5,822 nt of DNA, from assembly GCA_027482985.1 (NCBI GenBank), contig JAIXVO010000619.1, positions 1 through 5,822 on the forward strand. The letters are read 5' to 3'. Made by a program: the position numbers and the translations under genes. The notes under the pieces are model-generated. The model searched no databases. It was not told the DNA's origin and saw only the letters and a program-made list of their open reading frames with translations. Of the stretch, positions 1 through 5,792 are shown piece by piece. Numbering within the stretch: the first letter of the stretch is position 1; each line of letters begins with the position of its first letter. Source of the stretch: Cyanobacteriota bacterium (GTDB taxonomy: Bacteria; Cyanobacteriota; Cyanobacteriia; Leptolyngbyales; Leptolyngbyaceae).

Positions 1-1572
1 CAGTTGACCGAAATTCAAGCTGTGGGACGGGATGTCACCGATCTCAAACAAGCCGAAGCCGCGTTAAAGGCCAGTGATGCGCGGTTCCGGCAACTGGCAG
101 AAGCGGTGCGAGAAGGGTTTTTCATCTTTGAAACCACCACGGCTCAATATTCCTATCTCAATTCGGCCTGTCGGGCGATCGCGGGTGATCCTACTGCTCC
201 CACCGCCACCGATGAGGATTACGCGAGAGGGATGACCCATTGGTTGCAAAAGATCCATCCTGCCGATCGCGATCGGATTGAACAGGCATTGCAACAAGAA
301 CGCCAGGGTCAAAACTTCAGTGAAGAATATCGCTTTTTACACCCCGATGGCTCAATGCGGTGGCTGCATTCGCAAGCCTTCCCGATTCAGAATGAAACGG
401 GAGAGGTGGTGCGCATTGTCGGCACAGTAGAGGATATCACCGCTCGCAAACAGTCTGCAGCCGCTCTTCAAGAAAGCGAAGAACGCTTCCGCAAGGCGTT
501 TGATGAAGCGCCGATTGGAATGTCACTGGTCGCCCCCAATGGGCAATTTCTCAAGGCCAACGCCCATTATTGCCAGTTGGTGGGCTACAGTGAGGCAGAG
601 TTGCAAGCGATGACGTTTCAGGCACTTACCCACCCTGATGACTTAGGTCAGGATGCGGCCGGGATGCACCAGATGCTGACGGGACACCTCCAGACCTTGG
701 AAATGGAGAAACGCTACATCACCAAGCAAGGTACGGCCATTCCTGTGTTGATGAAAACTGCACCCATTCGGGATGCCAGCGGTCAAATTCTCTACTTTGT
801 CGGACATATTCAAGACCTGCGAGAACGGTTAAAAGTAGAACGGATGAAAGACGAGTTTATTTCTGTCGTTAGTCATGAACTGCGCACACCGTTAACCTCC
901 ATTCGCGGGGCATTAGGCATTTTAGATTCCAATGTATTTCAAGACCGCCCCGACAAAGCGCAACACATGCTGAAAATTGCCTTGAGTAACAGCGAACATC
1001 TGGTGCGGCTAGTGAATGACATTTTGGACTTAGAACGCCTGCAATCGGGGAAGGTGCCCCTAGCGTTGCAAGTCTGTGAGGTACTGGATTTGCTCCAACA
1101 AGCTGTGCAGAGTGTTCAACCGATCGCCGATGAGTCTGGCATTCCCCTCACTTATCCACAGATAACCCAAACGATCGAGGCGGATCCCAATGCGATCGTG
1201 CAAGCCTTGATCAATCTTTTGAGTAATGCGATTAAGTTCTCGGCACCGGGCAGTCCAGTGGTATTAGAGGTGACAACGACACCGCTGGCCCTACAGTTTG
1301 CAGTCTGCGATCGTGGGCGGGGGATTCCCCCGGATAAACTAGAAGTCATTTTTGAAGCCTTTCAGCAAGTCGATGTCTCCGATGCGCGACGGCGGGGCGG
1401 CACTGGGTTAGGGCTGGCAATCTGTAAAAATATTGTGCAGCAACATGGTGGGCAAATTTGGGTGGAAAGTACCTTGGGTGAAGGCAGTATATTCTATTTC
1501 ACGGTGCCCTGCACAGTACCCCTTCAACCCCAGCAGCAGGAGTCCAACTCAATATGTCTAAACGGATTTTGA
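1..1572 (+). CDS. Multi-PAS sensor histidine kinase (5'-truncated)
   Basis: This is the C-terminal part of a hybrid-type PAS sensor kinase that autophosphorylates on histidine and passes the phosphate to a receiver. The frame is open from base 1, so the TTG at base 4 is not a real start; the visible N-terminus (VGRDVTDLKQAEAAL) is the end of an upstream PAS/PAC unit. Counting visible residues from base 1, two full PAS domains follow at about 28-150 and 157-277, the first ending in VGTVEDITARKQ and the second in VGHIQDLRERLK. The dimerisation box SHELRTP carries the phosphoacceptor His292 (bases 874-876). The ATPase domain has N-box Asn409 in NLLSNAIKFS, a G1 box DRGRG at 437-441, an F box EAFQQVD, and a G2 box GGTGLG at 466-471. 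No membrane segment is visible, so this part is cytoplasmic. No attached receiver follows; instead the 3' end overlaps a receiver gene by 19 bp, its likely partner. The signal sensed by the PAS domains cannot be read from the sequence. Confidence 0.95.
   Translation, partial: QLTEIQAVGRDVTDLKQAEAALKASDARFRQLAEAVREGFFIFETTTAQYSYLNSACRAIAGDPTAPTATDEDYARGMTHWLQKIHPADRDRIEQALQQERQGQNFSEEYRFLHPDGSMRWLHSQAFPIQNETGEVVRIVGTVEDITARKQSAAALQESEERFRKAFDEAPIGMSLVAPNGQFLKANAHYCQLVGYSEAELQAMTFQALTHPDDLGQDAAGMHQMLTGHLQTLEMEKRYITKQGTAIPVLMKTAPIRDASGQILYFVGHIQDLRERLKVERMKDEFISVVSHELRTPLTSIRGALGILDSNVFQDRPDKAQHMLKIALSNSEHLVRLVNDILDLERLQSGKVPLALQVCEVLDLLQQAVQSVQPIADESGIPLTYPQITQTIEADPNAIVQALINLLSNAIKFSAPGSPVVLEVTTTPLALQFAVCDRGRGIPPDKLEVIFEAFQQVDVSDARRRGGTGLGLAICKNIVQQHGGQIWVESTLGEGSIFYFTVPCTVPLQPQQQESNSICLNGF
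1538..1542 (+). promoter_or_regulatory. Ribosome binding site of the first response regulator
   Basis: AGGAG lies 11 nt before the ATG at 1554, inside the 3' end of the kinase gene. The spacing is slightly long. It supports ATG 1554 as the start and so the 19-bp overlap with the kinase. Confidence 0.6.
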
Positions 1573-1934
1573 TTGTTGATGATGATGAGGATATTCGGGA
1601 TGTCGTGCAGGTTTCCTTAGAGGAGTTTGGGGGCTGGCAAACACTGACAGCAGCATCCGGCTTGGAGGGATTGCAGATCGCCCAAACCACACCGTTGGAT
1701 GCCATCTTGCTGGATATCTCGATGCCGGATATGGATGGATTTCAACTCTGTGCTGCGCTACAAGCAAACTGGCGCACTCAAACCATTCCGCTGATTGTAC
1801 TGACGGCGAAGGTTTTGCCCCGCGATCGCCAGCGTTTATTGGCATTAGATATCGCGGGTATCATCACAAAACCCTTTGATCCCATGACGGTTTGGCTTCA
1901 GGTGGCGGAGGTGTTAGGTTGGGCAATGGCATAA
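1554..1934 (+). CDS. Single-domain response regulator (CheY-like receiver)
   Basis: This 126-residue protein is a stand-alone receiver domain with no output domain, so it probably acts by phosphorelay or protein contact, not DNA binding. All canonical residues are present: the acidic pocket Asp9 and Asp10 in ILIVDDDED, phosphoacceptor Asp54 in LLDISMPDMDG, switch Thr84 in VLTAK, and Lys106 in TKPFDP. Length matches a bare receiver of about 120 residues. The start codon overlaps the last 19 bp of the upstream kinase gene in another frame, which suggests co-transcription, translational coupling and a cognate pair. It resembles the second receiver at 2414-2797: both have GGW after helix 1, LDAILLD at the phosphorylation site, AGxIxKPFDP, and a C-terminal LGW. 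The cellular output is unknown. Confidence 0.95.
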   Translation: MSKRILIVDDDEDIRDVVQVSLEEFGGWQTLTAASGLEGLQIAQTTPLDAILLDISMPDMDGFQLCAALQANWRTQTIPLIVLTAKVLPRDRQRLLALDIAGIITKPFDPMTVWLQVAEVLGWAMA

Positions 1935-2126
1935 GCTCACTGCCATCACCAAGGGGCGATCGTGGTAGCCCGCCCTGTAGCGCAGATTTAAATTCAGCTT
2001 AGAGCGATTTGACCGGGCCTCAGTAGGCTGACCCAAGGGGTATTTTCTAGCAATACAGTCATATCAGTTTCATATTTTCTTGGCTTAAACTTAGAAACAA
2101 TTCATCCGGTTACAGTCGTTTTGTTC

Positions 2127-2135
2127 TGCTATTAA
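2127..2135 (+). promoter_or_regulatory. Possible extended -10 promoter for the 71-residue gene
   Basis: TGCTATTAA matches the extended -10 form TGnTATaaT, with TATTAA at 2130-2135, 23 nt before the ATG at 2159. The best upstream element, TTACAG at 2110-2115, has a spacer of only 14 nt, so any -35 contribution would be weak. The site lies in a 224-bp gap (1935-2158) with no gene and no convincing U-tract terminator. This is a motif match only. Confidence 0.3.
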
Positions 2136-2158
2136 AGAGTTCCTATCATTGTTTTGCC

Positions 2159-2374
2159 ATGTTGCATGATGAGTCACTGCAAGCCAGTACGATTGAATTT
2201 GCGATTAATGTCTTAAGGCAGGCGCAACAAAATCTACACACCTATGATTATGGGTCGGCAGAAATTATGGTAGGCGTAGCAAAACAGGTCTTAGAAGATT
2301 TGCAGGCAGAGTTTAATCGCCATTCCCAAACTGAAGAGATGTTAAAACAACTCTTGAATCAATCTTCTCCATGA
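2159..2374 (+). CDS. Small hypothetical protein (71 aa) between two receivers
   Basis: I do not recognise this protein family. The product is hydrophilic and probably almost entirely alpha-helical: a helix at about residues 8-27 (STIEFAINVLRQAQQNLH), a short YDYGS turn, and a second helical stretch at about 33-68 (AEIMVGVAKQVLEDLQAEF onward). There is no signal peptide, membrane segment, cysteine or nucleotide-binding motif. Histidines occur but none sits in a clear phosphotransfer motif. The ATG at 2159 has no good Shine-Dalgarno sequence nearby, the nearest purine run (AAAGAG at 2134-2139) being too far upstream. It ends 39 nt before the ATG of the second receiver, so the two are probably co-transcribed. 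It is believed real because of its position, orientation and helix-like composition. An accessory role in the same signalling pathway is inference. Confidence 0.6.
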   Translation: MLHDESLQASTIEFAINVLRQAQQNLHTYDYGSAEIMVGVAKQVLEDLQAEFNRHSQTEEMLKQLLNQSSP

Positions 2375-2413
2375 GCTTGTAGGCTGTCCTTGGCTAAAAC
2401 GTTGTTCGTCATC

Positions 2414-2797
2414 ATGAAATCAATTCTACTGATTGAACATGAGTCTGGTCTAAGGATCATCTTACAAACCTATCTCACGGAGTTAGGAGGTTGGCGAGTG
2501 ACACTGTCAAATTCGATTCAAGATGCGATTGATCTTTGTCCAAATCTTACGCTTGATGCTATTTTGTTAGATGCTTCCACCCCTGAACCCGATGTGTTGC
2601 TTTTTGTGGAACAATTGAAGTGTCAGTCAGCTCGCTATGCTATTCCCATCATTCTTCTAACGGCCAGAGCCAGCTGGTTTACCCCCTATCAGCTCAGTCA
2701 AATGGGATTTGCGGGCGCGATCGCGAAACCCTTCGATCCAACAGCATTGACGCGCCAAATTTCACAGCTTCTAGGTTGGGTGGCGGATGAACCATAA
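2414..2797 (+). CDS. Atypical single-domain response regulator with altered acidic pocket
   Basis: This is a stand-alone receiver of 127 residues from the ATG at 2414. An in-frame TTG at 2390 would add eight residues, but beta-strand 1 (KSILLIEHE) begins directly after the ATG, as normal for receivers. Neither start has a clear ribosome binding site. Phosphoacceptor Asp53 (LLDAS), Thr83 (LLTAR) and Lys105 (AKPFDP) are kept. The Mg-binding pair that is Asp-Asp in the first receiver is Glu8-His9 here, and the MPDMDG segment after the phosphorylation site has become TPEPDV. These changes may weaken Mg-dependent phosphorylation, suggesting either a phosphorylation-independent adaptor or a relaxed regulator. 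The overall pattern (GGW, LDAILLD, AKPFDP, terminal LGW) marks it as a diverged relative of the receiver at 1554-1934. The 71-residue gene lies 39 nt upstream. Confidence 0.9.
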   Translation: MKSILLIEHESGLRIILQTYLTELGGWRVTLSNSIQDAIDLCPNLTLDAILLDASTPEPDVLLFVEQLKCQSARYAIPIILLTARASWFTPYQLSQMGFAGAIAKPFDPTALTRQISQLLGWVADEP

Positions 2798-2861
2798 CCC
2801 AGTCTTAAGCAAACGGCACTCGATTGATCGGTAAGATGAAACAGTTTTGAACTAATCAACC

Positions 2862-2866
2862 AGGAG
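2862..2866 (+). promoter_or_regulatory. Ribosome binding site of the DUF1269 gene
   Basis: AGGAG sits 6 nt before the ATG at 2873. This is strong and well spaced, and it fixes the start of the DUF1269 gene. Confidence 0.8.
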
Positions 2867-2872
2867 TTACGC

Positions 2873-3367
2873 ATGTCTACTTTAACAGTGTGGAAATTTA
2901 GTACCGCAGAAGGTGCAGATAGTGCCTTGAATAAATTGAGAGAATTGCAGAAGCAGCAACTTATCCAGGTGTTGGATGCCGCTGTTGTTTCTTGGCCAAC
3001 CGGACGCAAACGCCCCAAAACCTACCAGGCAATGGATACCGTTGGCGCAGGCGCATTAGGCGGTGCCTTTTGGGGCATGTTGTTTGGCTTGATCTTTTTT
3101 GTGCCCTTACTAGGAGTGGTCGTGGGTGCCGCAGCGGGTGCGCTCTCCGGCAAATTTACGGACTACGGCATCAACGATGACTTCATCAAGGAGTTGCAAA
3201 CTAAAGTGACAGAGGGCACTTCGGCGTTGTTTCTGCTCACCGGACAGGTGACGGTAGACAAAGTTGAAGCAGCCTTTACCCCGGAAGAAAAAGGGGAATT
3301 GATCCAGTCGAATTTGACAACCGAACAGGAAGCCAAATTGCGGGACGACTTCGGGGCTGAAGTCTAG
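2873..3367 (+). CDS. DUF1269 family membrane protein
   Basis: This 164-residue protein resembles the DUF1269 family (predicted membrane proteins of unknown function). Recognisable parts are an N-terminal alpha/beta region (MSTLTVWKF, then a helix ADSALNKLRELQKQQL and VLDAAVVSWPTGRKRPKT), a glycine- and alanine-rich hydrophobic segment at about residues 57-92 that could form a helical hairpin in the membrane, then YGINDDFIKEL and a strand SALFLLTGQVTVDKV. The C-terminus is acidic and helical (TTEQEAKLRDDFGAEV). The central segment has glycine-zipper spacing typical of membrane-inserting helices. No enzyme motif is visible. The gene lies 75 nt after the second receiver with its own strong ribosome binding site, and is probably a separate unit. 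Family members are often noted near stress genes, but the sequence here does not show a role. Confidence 0.85.
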   Translation: MSTLTVWKFSTAEGADSALNKLRELQKQQLIQVLDAAVVSWPTGRKRPKTYQAMDTVGAGALGGAFWGMLFGLIFFVPLLGVVVGAAAGALSGKFTDYGINDDFIKELQTKVTEGTSALFLLTGQVTVDKVEAAFTPEEKGELIQSNLTTEQEAKLRDDFGAEV

Positions 3368-3375
3368 GCGATCGC
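3368..3375. repeat. HIP1 octamer directly after a stop codon
   Basis: GCGATCGC begins at the base immediately after the TAG of the DUF1269 gene. It is one of nine HIP1 copies in the window and one of three outside genes. Confidence 0.9.
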
Positions 3376-3396
3376 TGAGAAAAATGACGTTGCTGA

Positions 3397-3419
3397 ATGG
3401 CGGCAGGAATTGCCGCCAT
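3397..3419. terminator. Perfect 9-bp hairpin downstream of the DUF1269 gene
   Basis: ATGGCGGCA at 3397-3405 pairs perfectly with TGCCGCCAT at 3411-3419 around the 5-nt loop GGAAT. It lies 29 nt after the stop codon and is GC-rich, so it could end transcription or protect the mRNA 3' end. No T run follows on the + strand, so it is not a textbook intrinsic terminator. On the - strand a short T run (TTTTT, from 3380-3384) lies about 12 nt beyond the stem, too far to be typical. Confidence 0.5.
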
Positions 3420-3464
3420 CCCAGAATTCAGTAGCGCCAGAAAAACATCCCCCTACGGCGGGTC

Positions 3465-3520
3465 GGCAGGTTTTGTCAGGGTTTTTGGTTGTCGTTGATC
3501 AAGCTGTTGCTAAACCTGCC
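3465..3520. repeat. Palindromic intergenic repeat with 9-bp arms
   Basis: GGCAGGTTT at 3465-3473 is the exact reverse complement of AAACCTGCC at 3512-3520, with 38 nt between them. The flanks are CCCCTACGGCGGGT on the left and CCCCTTG on the right. The palindrome TTGATCAA (3495-3502) lies inside. The pattern recalls dispersed cyanobacterial repeats in which GGCGGGTTTTGTCA-like and TAAACCCGCCCCTA-like arms face each other; that resemblance is from memory and was not searched. Confidence 0.55.
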
Positions 3521-3591
3521 CCTTGTTTTCTGAAAATCGCCTCATCATCCGACTCGTGCTGGTTTTTGATCAGACAAATCCTTTTTTGTAG

Positions 3592-3659
3592 GTTGGGTTG
3601 AACATCGTGAAATCCAACACTAGCCTGGGTCTTGTTGGGTTATGCTGTCGCTAATCCAA
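3592..3659. repeat. Two degenerate copies of a 42-bp hairpin repeat
   Basis: GTTGGGTT occurs at 3592-3599 and 3634-3641, and AATCCAA at 3611-3617 and 3653-3659, each pair exactly 42 bp apart. Within each copy the two motifs pair into an 8-bp stem with one G-U pair (3592-3599 with 3611-3618, loop 11 nt; 3635-3642 with 3652-3659, loop 9 nt). The loops have diverged. It resembles the widespread bacterial intergenic repeat with GTAGGTTGGGTT arms facing AACCCAAC, but this is recalled and not searched. Confidence 0.55.
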
Positions 3660-3699
3660 ATTCCGTAAGCAGCGGGCTTTCCAGGCTTCTGTCAGGCGA

Positions 3700-3788
3700 T
3701 CAGGTCGGTCGTGTTAACGCTACCGTAACGCGGCGTAGGGAGGTCATCATCACGCATCGTCCTACATGGGATACGGTGATCGACCTGA
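3700..3788. repeat. Long interrupted palindrome (three stem blocks)
   Basis: Three nested complementary blocks could fold into one long hairpin. TCAGGTCGGTC (3700-3710) pairs with GATCGACCTGA (3778-3788), 11 bp with one G-U. ACCGTA (3722-3727) pairs with TACGGT (3772-3777). GTAGG (3735-3739) pairs with CCTAC (3761-3765). The 5' arm has an 11-nt bulge and the apical loop is about 21 nt. The arms resemble degraded TAACGC and CCTACAT motifs of dispersed intergenic repeats. Together with the two preceding repeats it accounts for much of the 616-bp gene-free stretch at 3368-3983. Confidence 0.5.
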
Positions 3789-3867
3789 ACATATTTGCTA
3801 GTGCTGATTCTAAAAGTCAAATTTGATTGCGTTGGGTGTGTGAATCAGGCTTATAGAATATAAAGAT

Positions 3868-3942
3868 CTTAGCTTAAGTGTCTATCGCGATCGCTGTTGT
3901 TACCGATATCAATCCTAACTCTTGTTTTACAAACTTAGCTTA
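3868..3942 (+). repeat. Direct 9-bp repeat CTTAGCTTA flanking the promoter region
   Basis: CTTAGCTTA occurs at 3868-3876 and 3934-3942, 66 bp apart; the second copy overlaps the TATAAT box. It may be a regulator site or chance in an AT-rich region. Confidence 0.3.
3887..3894. repeat. HIP1 octamer upstream of a promoter
   Basis: GCGATCGC lies 46 nt before the TATAAT box of the exported-protein gene. It is probably a background HIP1 site, not an operator. Confidence 0.85.
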
Positions 3943-3946
3943 TAAT
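3941..3946 (+). promoter_or_regulatory. -10 box of the promoter for the exported-protein gene
   Basis: A perfect TATAAT lies 46 nt before the ATG at 3993, predicting a transcript start near 3953 and a leader of about 40 nt. No good -35 box sits at the usual 17-nt spacing; TTGTTT (3922-3927) and TTTACA (3926-3931) are both too close. The 9-mer CTTAGCTTA at 3934-3942 overlaps the box and also occurs at 3868-3876, so an activator or repressor could bind there. That role is inference. Confidence 0.55.
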
Positions 3947-3992
3947 CCTCTGGTTCAGTTTCATTGATTGATTGGATTGAAGAGTGAGCAAC

Positions 3993-4448
3993 ATGAAATC
4001 TTTTTCTTTAAGTTTTGTGGGACTTTACCTGGCTACGGCGGTAGTCTCTGTGAGCCAACCTGCCCAAGCTCAAAATTTTCCGAAAGCACCGCCCAACTGC
4101 GTTTATCTACGCGAAGTGACGACCGGACGCACCTCCATTCGGAAGACGATTGCGAGTAACAATTCGAATGCTAACACTGATTTTGTGGTGCCCACAGGGG
4201 TCAGCTTCAGCAACTATATTGGCAAGTTTATTCCTGAGAATAACGATCGCTATCGGGTGGAAGCCAATCTGAAATACGCGGATAATACGACTTCTCGCGT
4301 CATTGATCGCTCGATCCAGGCCCGTCGCTTCTATCTCTACCAGCAACCCTTTCGCACCCCCACCGCCGCTCAGCCGTTCCAGGTGAACGCCCGCGTGACA
4401 GGCAACCGCAACACAGCTTATCAACTGGCGGTCTTAGCTTGCCGCTAA
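3993..4448 (+). CDS. Small exported protein of unknown function
   Basis: This 151-residue protein has a clear Sec-type signal peptide: MKSF, a hydrophobic core at about residues 6-20 (LSFVGLYLATAVVSV), and a likely cleavage after Ala26 in AQA-QNFP. The mature part is about 125 residues and probably periplasmic or secreted. The ATG at 3993 is chosen because AAGAG (3980-3984) lies 8 nt upstream; an in-frame GTG at 3984 would add three residues. The mature chain is rich in Asn, Thr and Arg and looks mostly beta-structured, with alternating strands such as RYRVEANLKYAD and RFYLYQQPF. It has only two cysteines, Cys36 near the mature N-terminus and Cys150 next to the last residue, which could form a disulfide joining the ends. 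No enzyme motif or known family is recognised. The gene has its own TATAAT promoter and ends 63 nt before arginine deiminase. Confidence 0.8.
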   Translation: MKSFSLSFVGLYLATAVVSVSQPAQAQNFPKAPPNCVYLREVTTGRTSIRKTIASNNSNANTDFVVPTGVSFSNYIGKFIPENNDRYRVEANLKYADNTTSRVIDRSIQARRFYLYQQPFRTPTAAQPFQVNARVTGNRNTAYQLAVLACR

Positions 4449-4456
4449 CGCCAGCC

Positions 4457-4476
4457 CGCGATCGCCACAGATCGCG
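4457..4476. repeat. HIP1-containing hairpin between the exported-protein and deiminase genes
   Basis: CGCGATC (4457-4463) pairs with GATCGCG (4470-4476) around a 6-nt loop. The left arm overlaps a HIP1 octamer at 4458-4465. No T run follows, so it is at best a weak attenuating structure; it may simply reflect the GATCGC-rich background. Confidence 0.4.
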
Positions 4477-4501
4477 CATCCACAGTCGGGAAGATTGACT
4501 C

Positions 4502-4507
4502 AGGAGA
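4502..4507 (+). promoter_or_regulatory. Ribosome binding site of arginine deiminase
   Basis: AGGAGA lies 4 nt before the ATG at 4512, a strong site that supports this start. No convincing separate promoter is visible in the 63-bp gap, so read-through from the upstream gene is possible. Confidence 0.8.
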
Positions 4508-4511
4508 TTCT

Positions 4512-5792
4512 ATGTCAGTAACAACTCAACCCATTGCCAACTCGGCCACTGCCCTGGCTTACGGAGTGCATTCCGAAGTGGGCACCCTCCGCAAAGTGAT
4601 GGTTTGTGCCCCTGGTTTAGCTCATTCCCGCCTCACCCCATCCAACTGTGATGACCTGCTGTTTGATGATGTGATGTGGGTGGAGAATGCTCGCCGCGAT
4701 CATCTCGACTTTATGGCAAAGATGCGCGATCGCGGCGTGGAAGTCGTCGAAATGCACGATTTACTCGCCAAAACGTTAGCGATTCCAGCCGCCAAACAAT
4801 GGTTGCTGGATCAACAAATCACCCCCAACGAGGTGGGCATTGGGCTGATGGATGATATCCGCAGCTTTTTAGAGAGCTTGCCCCCGCCCCAACTCGCTGA
4901 ATTCATGATTGGCGGTTTGTCCGTGCGAGATTTGCCTCCTGGTCAGGGCAGTGCGTTACTGAATTTGTCGCGCGAAGATTTGGGCCTGACGGGCTACCTG
5001 CTGCCGCCGCTGCCCAACACCCTCTACACCCGCGACACCACCTGCTGGATTTATGGTGGGGTGACGCTCAATCCGCTCTACTGGCCCGCTCGGCATGAAG
5101 AAACGCTGCTGACCACTGCCATTTACAAATTCCATCCCGACTTCGGAGCCGACAAAGTGAAAGTGTGGTGGGGCGATCCGACGCAAAACTTTGGATCTGC
5201 CACCCTGGAAGGCGGCGATGTGATGCCCATCGGTCGTGGCACGGTGCTGATTGGCATGAGTGAACGCACGTCGCGGCAGGCGATTACCCAACTGGCCGCC
5301 GCGCTGTTTGCCCAGGGTGCCGCCGAACAGGTGATTGTCGCCGGGATGCCCAAACTCCGAGCCGCGATGCACCTGGATACGGTCTTCACCTTTTGCGATC
5401 GCGATGTGGTCACGCTCTATCCCAAAATCATGGATCAAGTCGTGACCTTCTCTCTCCGCCCCAGCGACCAGCCTCCGGGTTATGCACTCACCCAAGAACC
5501 AAAACCGTTTGTGGATGTAGTCGCTGCCGCTCTGGGTTACAAACAATTGCGCGTGGTGCCGACAGCGGGCGATCCGGATGCGATGGAGCGGCAACAGTGG
5601 GATAGCGGCAATAACATGGTCGCGATCGCCCCTGGTGTGGTCTTTGCCTACGATCGCAACACGTTAACGAACGCGGCTCTACGCGACCAGGGGATTGAAG
5701 TGATTCCGATTGTCGGCGCAGAACTGGGTCGCGGGCGGGGCGGCGGGCATTGTATGACCTGTCCGATGATTCGGGATGCGGTTGATTTTTAG
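4512..5792 (+). CDS. arcA: Arginine deiminase (EC 3.5.3.6)
   Basis: This cytoplasmic enzyme hydrolyses L-arginine to citrulline and ammonia. The 426-residue chain is complete and close to the usual length of about 400-420. The N-terminus has the family signature [19 protein letters not shown], then LTPSN and [16 protein letters not shown]. By comparison with the Pseudomonas enzyme, the catalytic residues are Asp175 (LYTRD), Glu233 (LEGGD), His287 and Asp289 (MHLDT), and the nucleophile Cys414 in GGGHCMTCP. Substrate-binding Arg194 (WPARH) and the WDSGNN motif at 363-368 are also present. An alpha-helical insertion typical of deiminases, as opposed to dimethylargininases, covers about residues 80-155. 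The catabolic partners arcB (ornithine transcarbamylase) and arcC (carbamate kinase) are not in the window; only 30 bp follow the stop. This is distinct from the AgrE/ArgZ arginine dihydrolase known in many cyanobacteria. Role in nitrogen recycling is inferred from the family. Confidence 0.96.
   Translation: MSVTTQPIANSATALAYGVHSEVGTLRKVMVCAPGLAHSRLTPSNCDDLLFDDVMWVENARRDHLDFMAKMRDRGVEVVEMHDLLAKTLAIPAAKQWLLDQQITPNEVGIGLMDDIRSFLESLPPPQLAEFMIGGLSVRDLPPGQGSALLNLSREDLGLTGYLLPPLPNTLYTRDTTCWIYGGVTLNPLYWPARHEETLLTTAIYKFHPDFGADKVKVWWGDPTQNFGSATLEGGDVMPIGRGTVLIGMSERTSRQAITQLAAALFAQGAAEQVIVAGMPKLRAAMHLDTVFTFCDRDVVTLYPKIMDQVVTFSLRPSDQPPGYALTQEPKPFVDVVAAALGYKQLRVVPTAGDPDAMERQQWDSGNNMVAIAPGVVFAYDRNTLTNAALRDQGIEVIPIVGAELGRGRGGGHCMTCPMIRDAVDF

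Noticed and set aside
2015..2046. Possible terminator (GGGCCT...AGGC...CCC then TATTTT) after the first receiver
   Set aside because: The stem is only 3-4 bp in any consistent pairing, and the T-rich part starts several bases beyond it.
3410..3601. Open frame of 63 codons on the + strand in the gene-free stretch
   Set aside because: Its start lies within the 3397-3419 hairpin, it spans the palindromic repeat at 3465-3520, has no ribosome binding site, and its translation looks random.
3592..3788. CRISPR-like array
   Set aside because: There are only two imperfect copies with 42-bp period, no distinct spacers and no cas genes; hairpin-type intergenic repeats explain it better.
3632..3826. 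Open frame of 64 codons on the + strand
   Set aside because: It covers the second 42-bp repeat copy and the 3700-3788 palindrome, has no ribosome binding site and no protein-like pattern.
4956..5594. Long antisense open frame (212 codons) inside arginine deiminase
   Set aside because: It is the reverse-strand shadow of a GC-rich coding gene with clear catalytic motifs on the + strand; its own translation has no recognisable domain.
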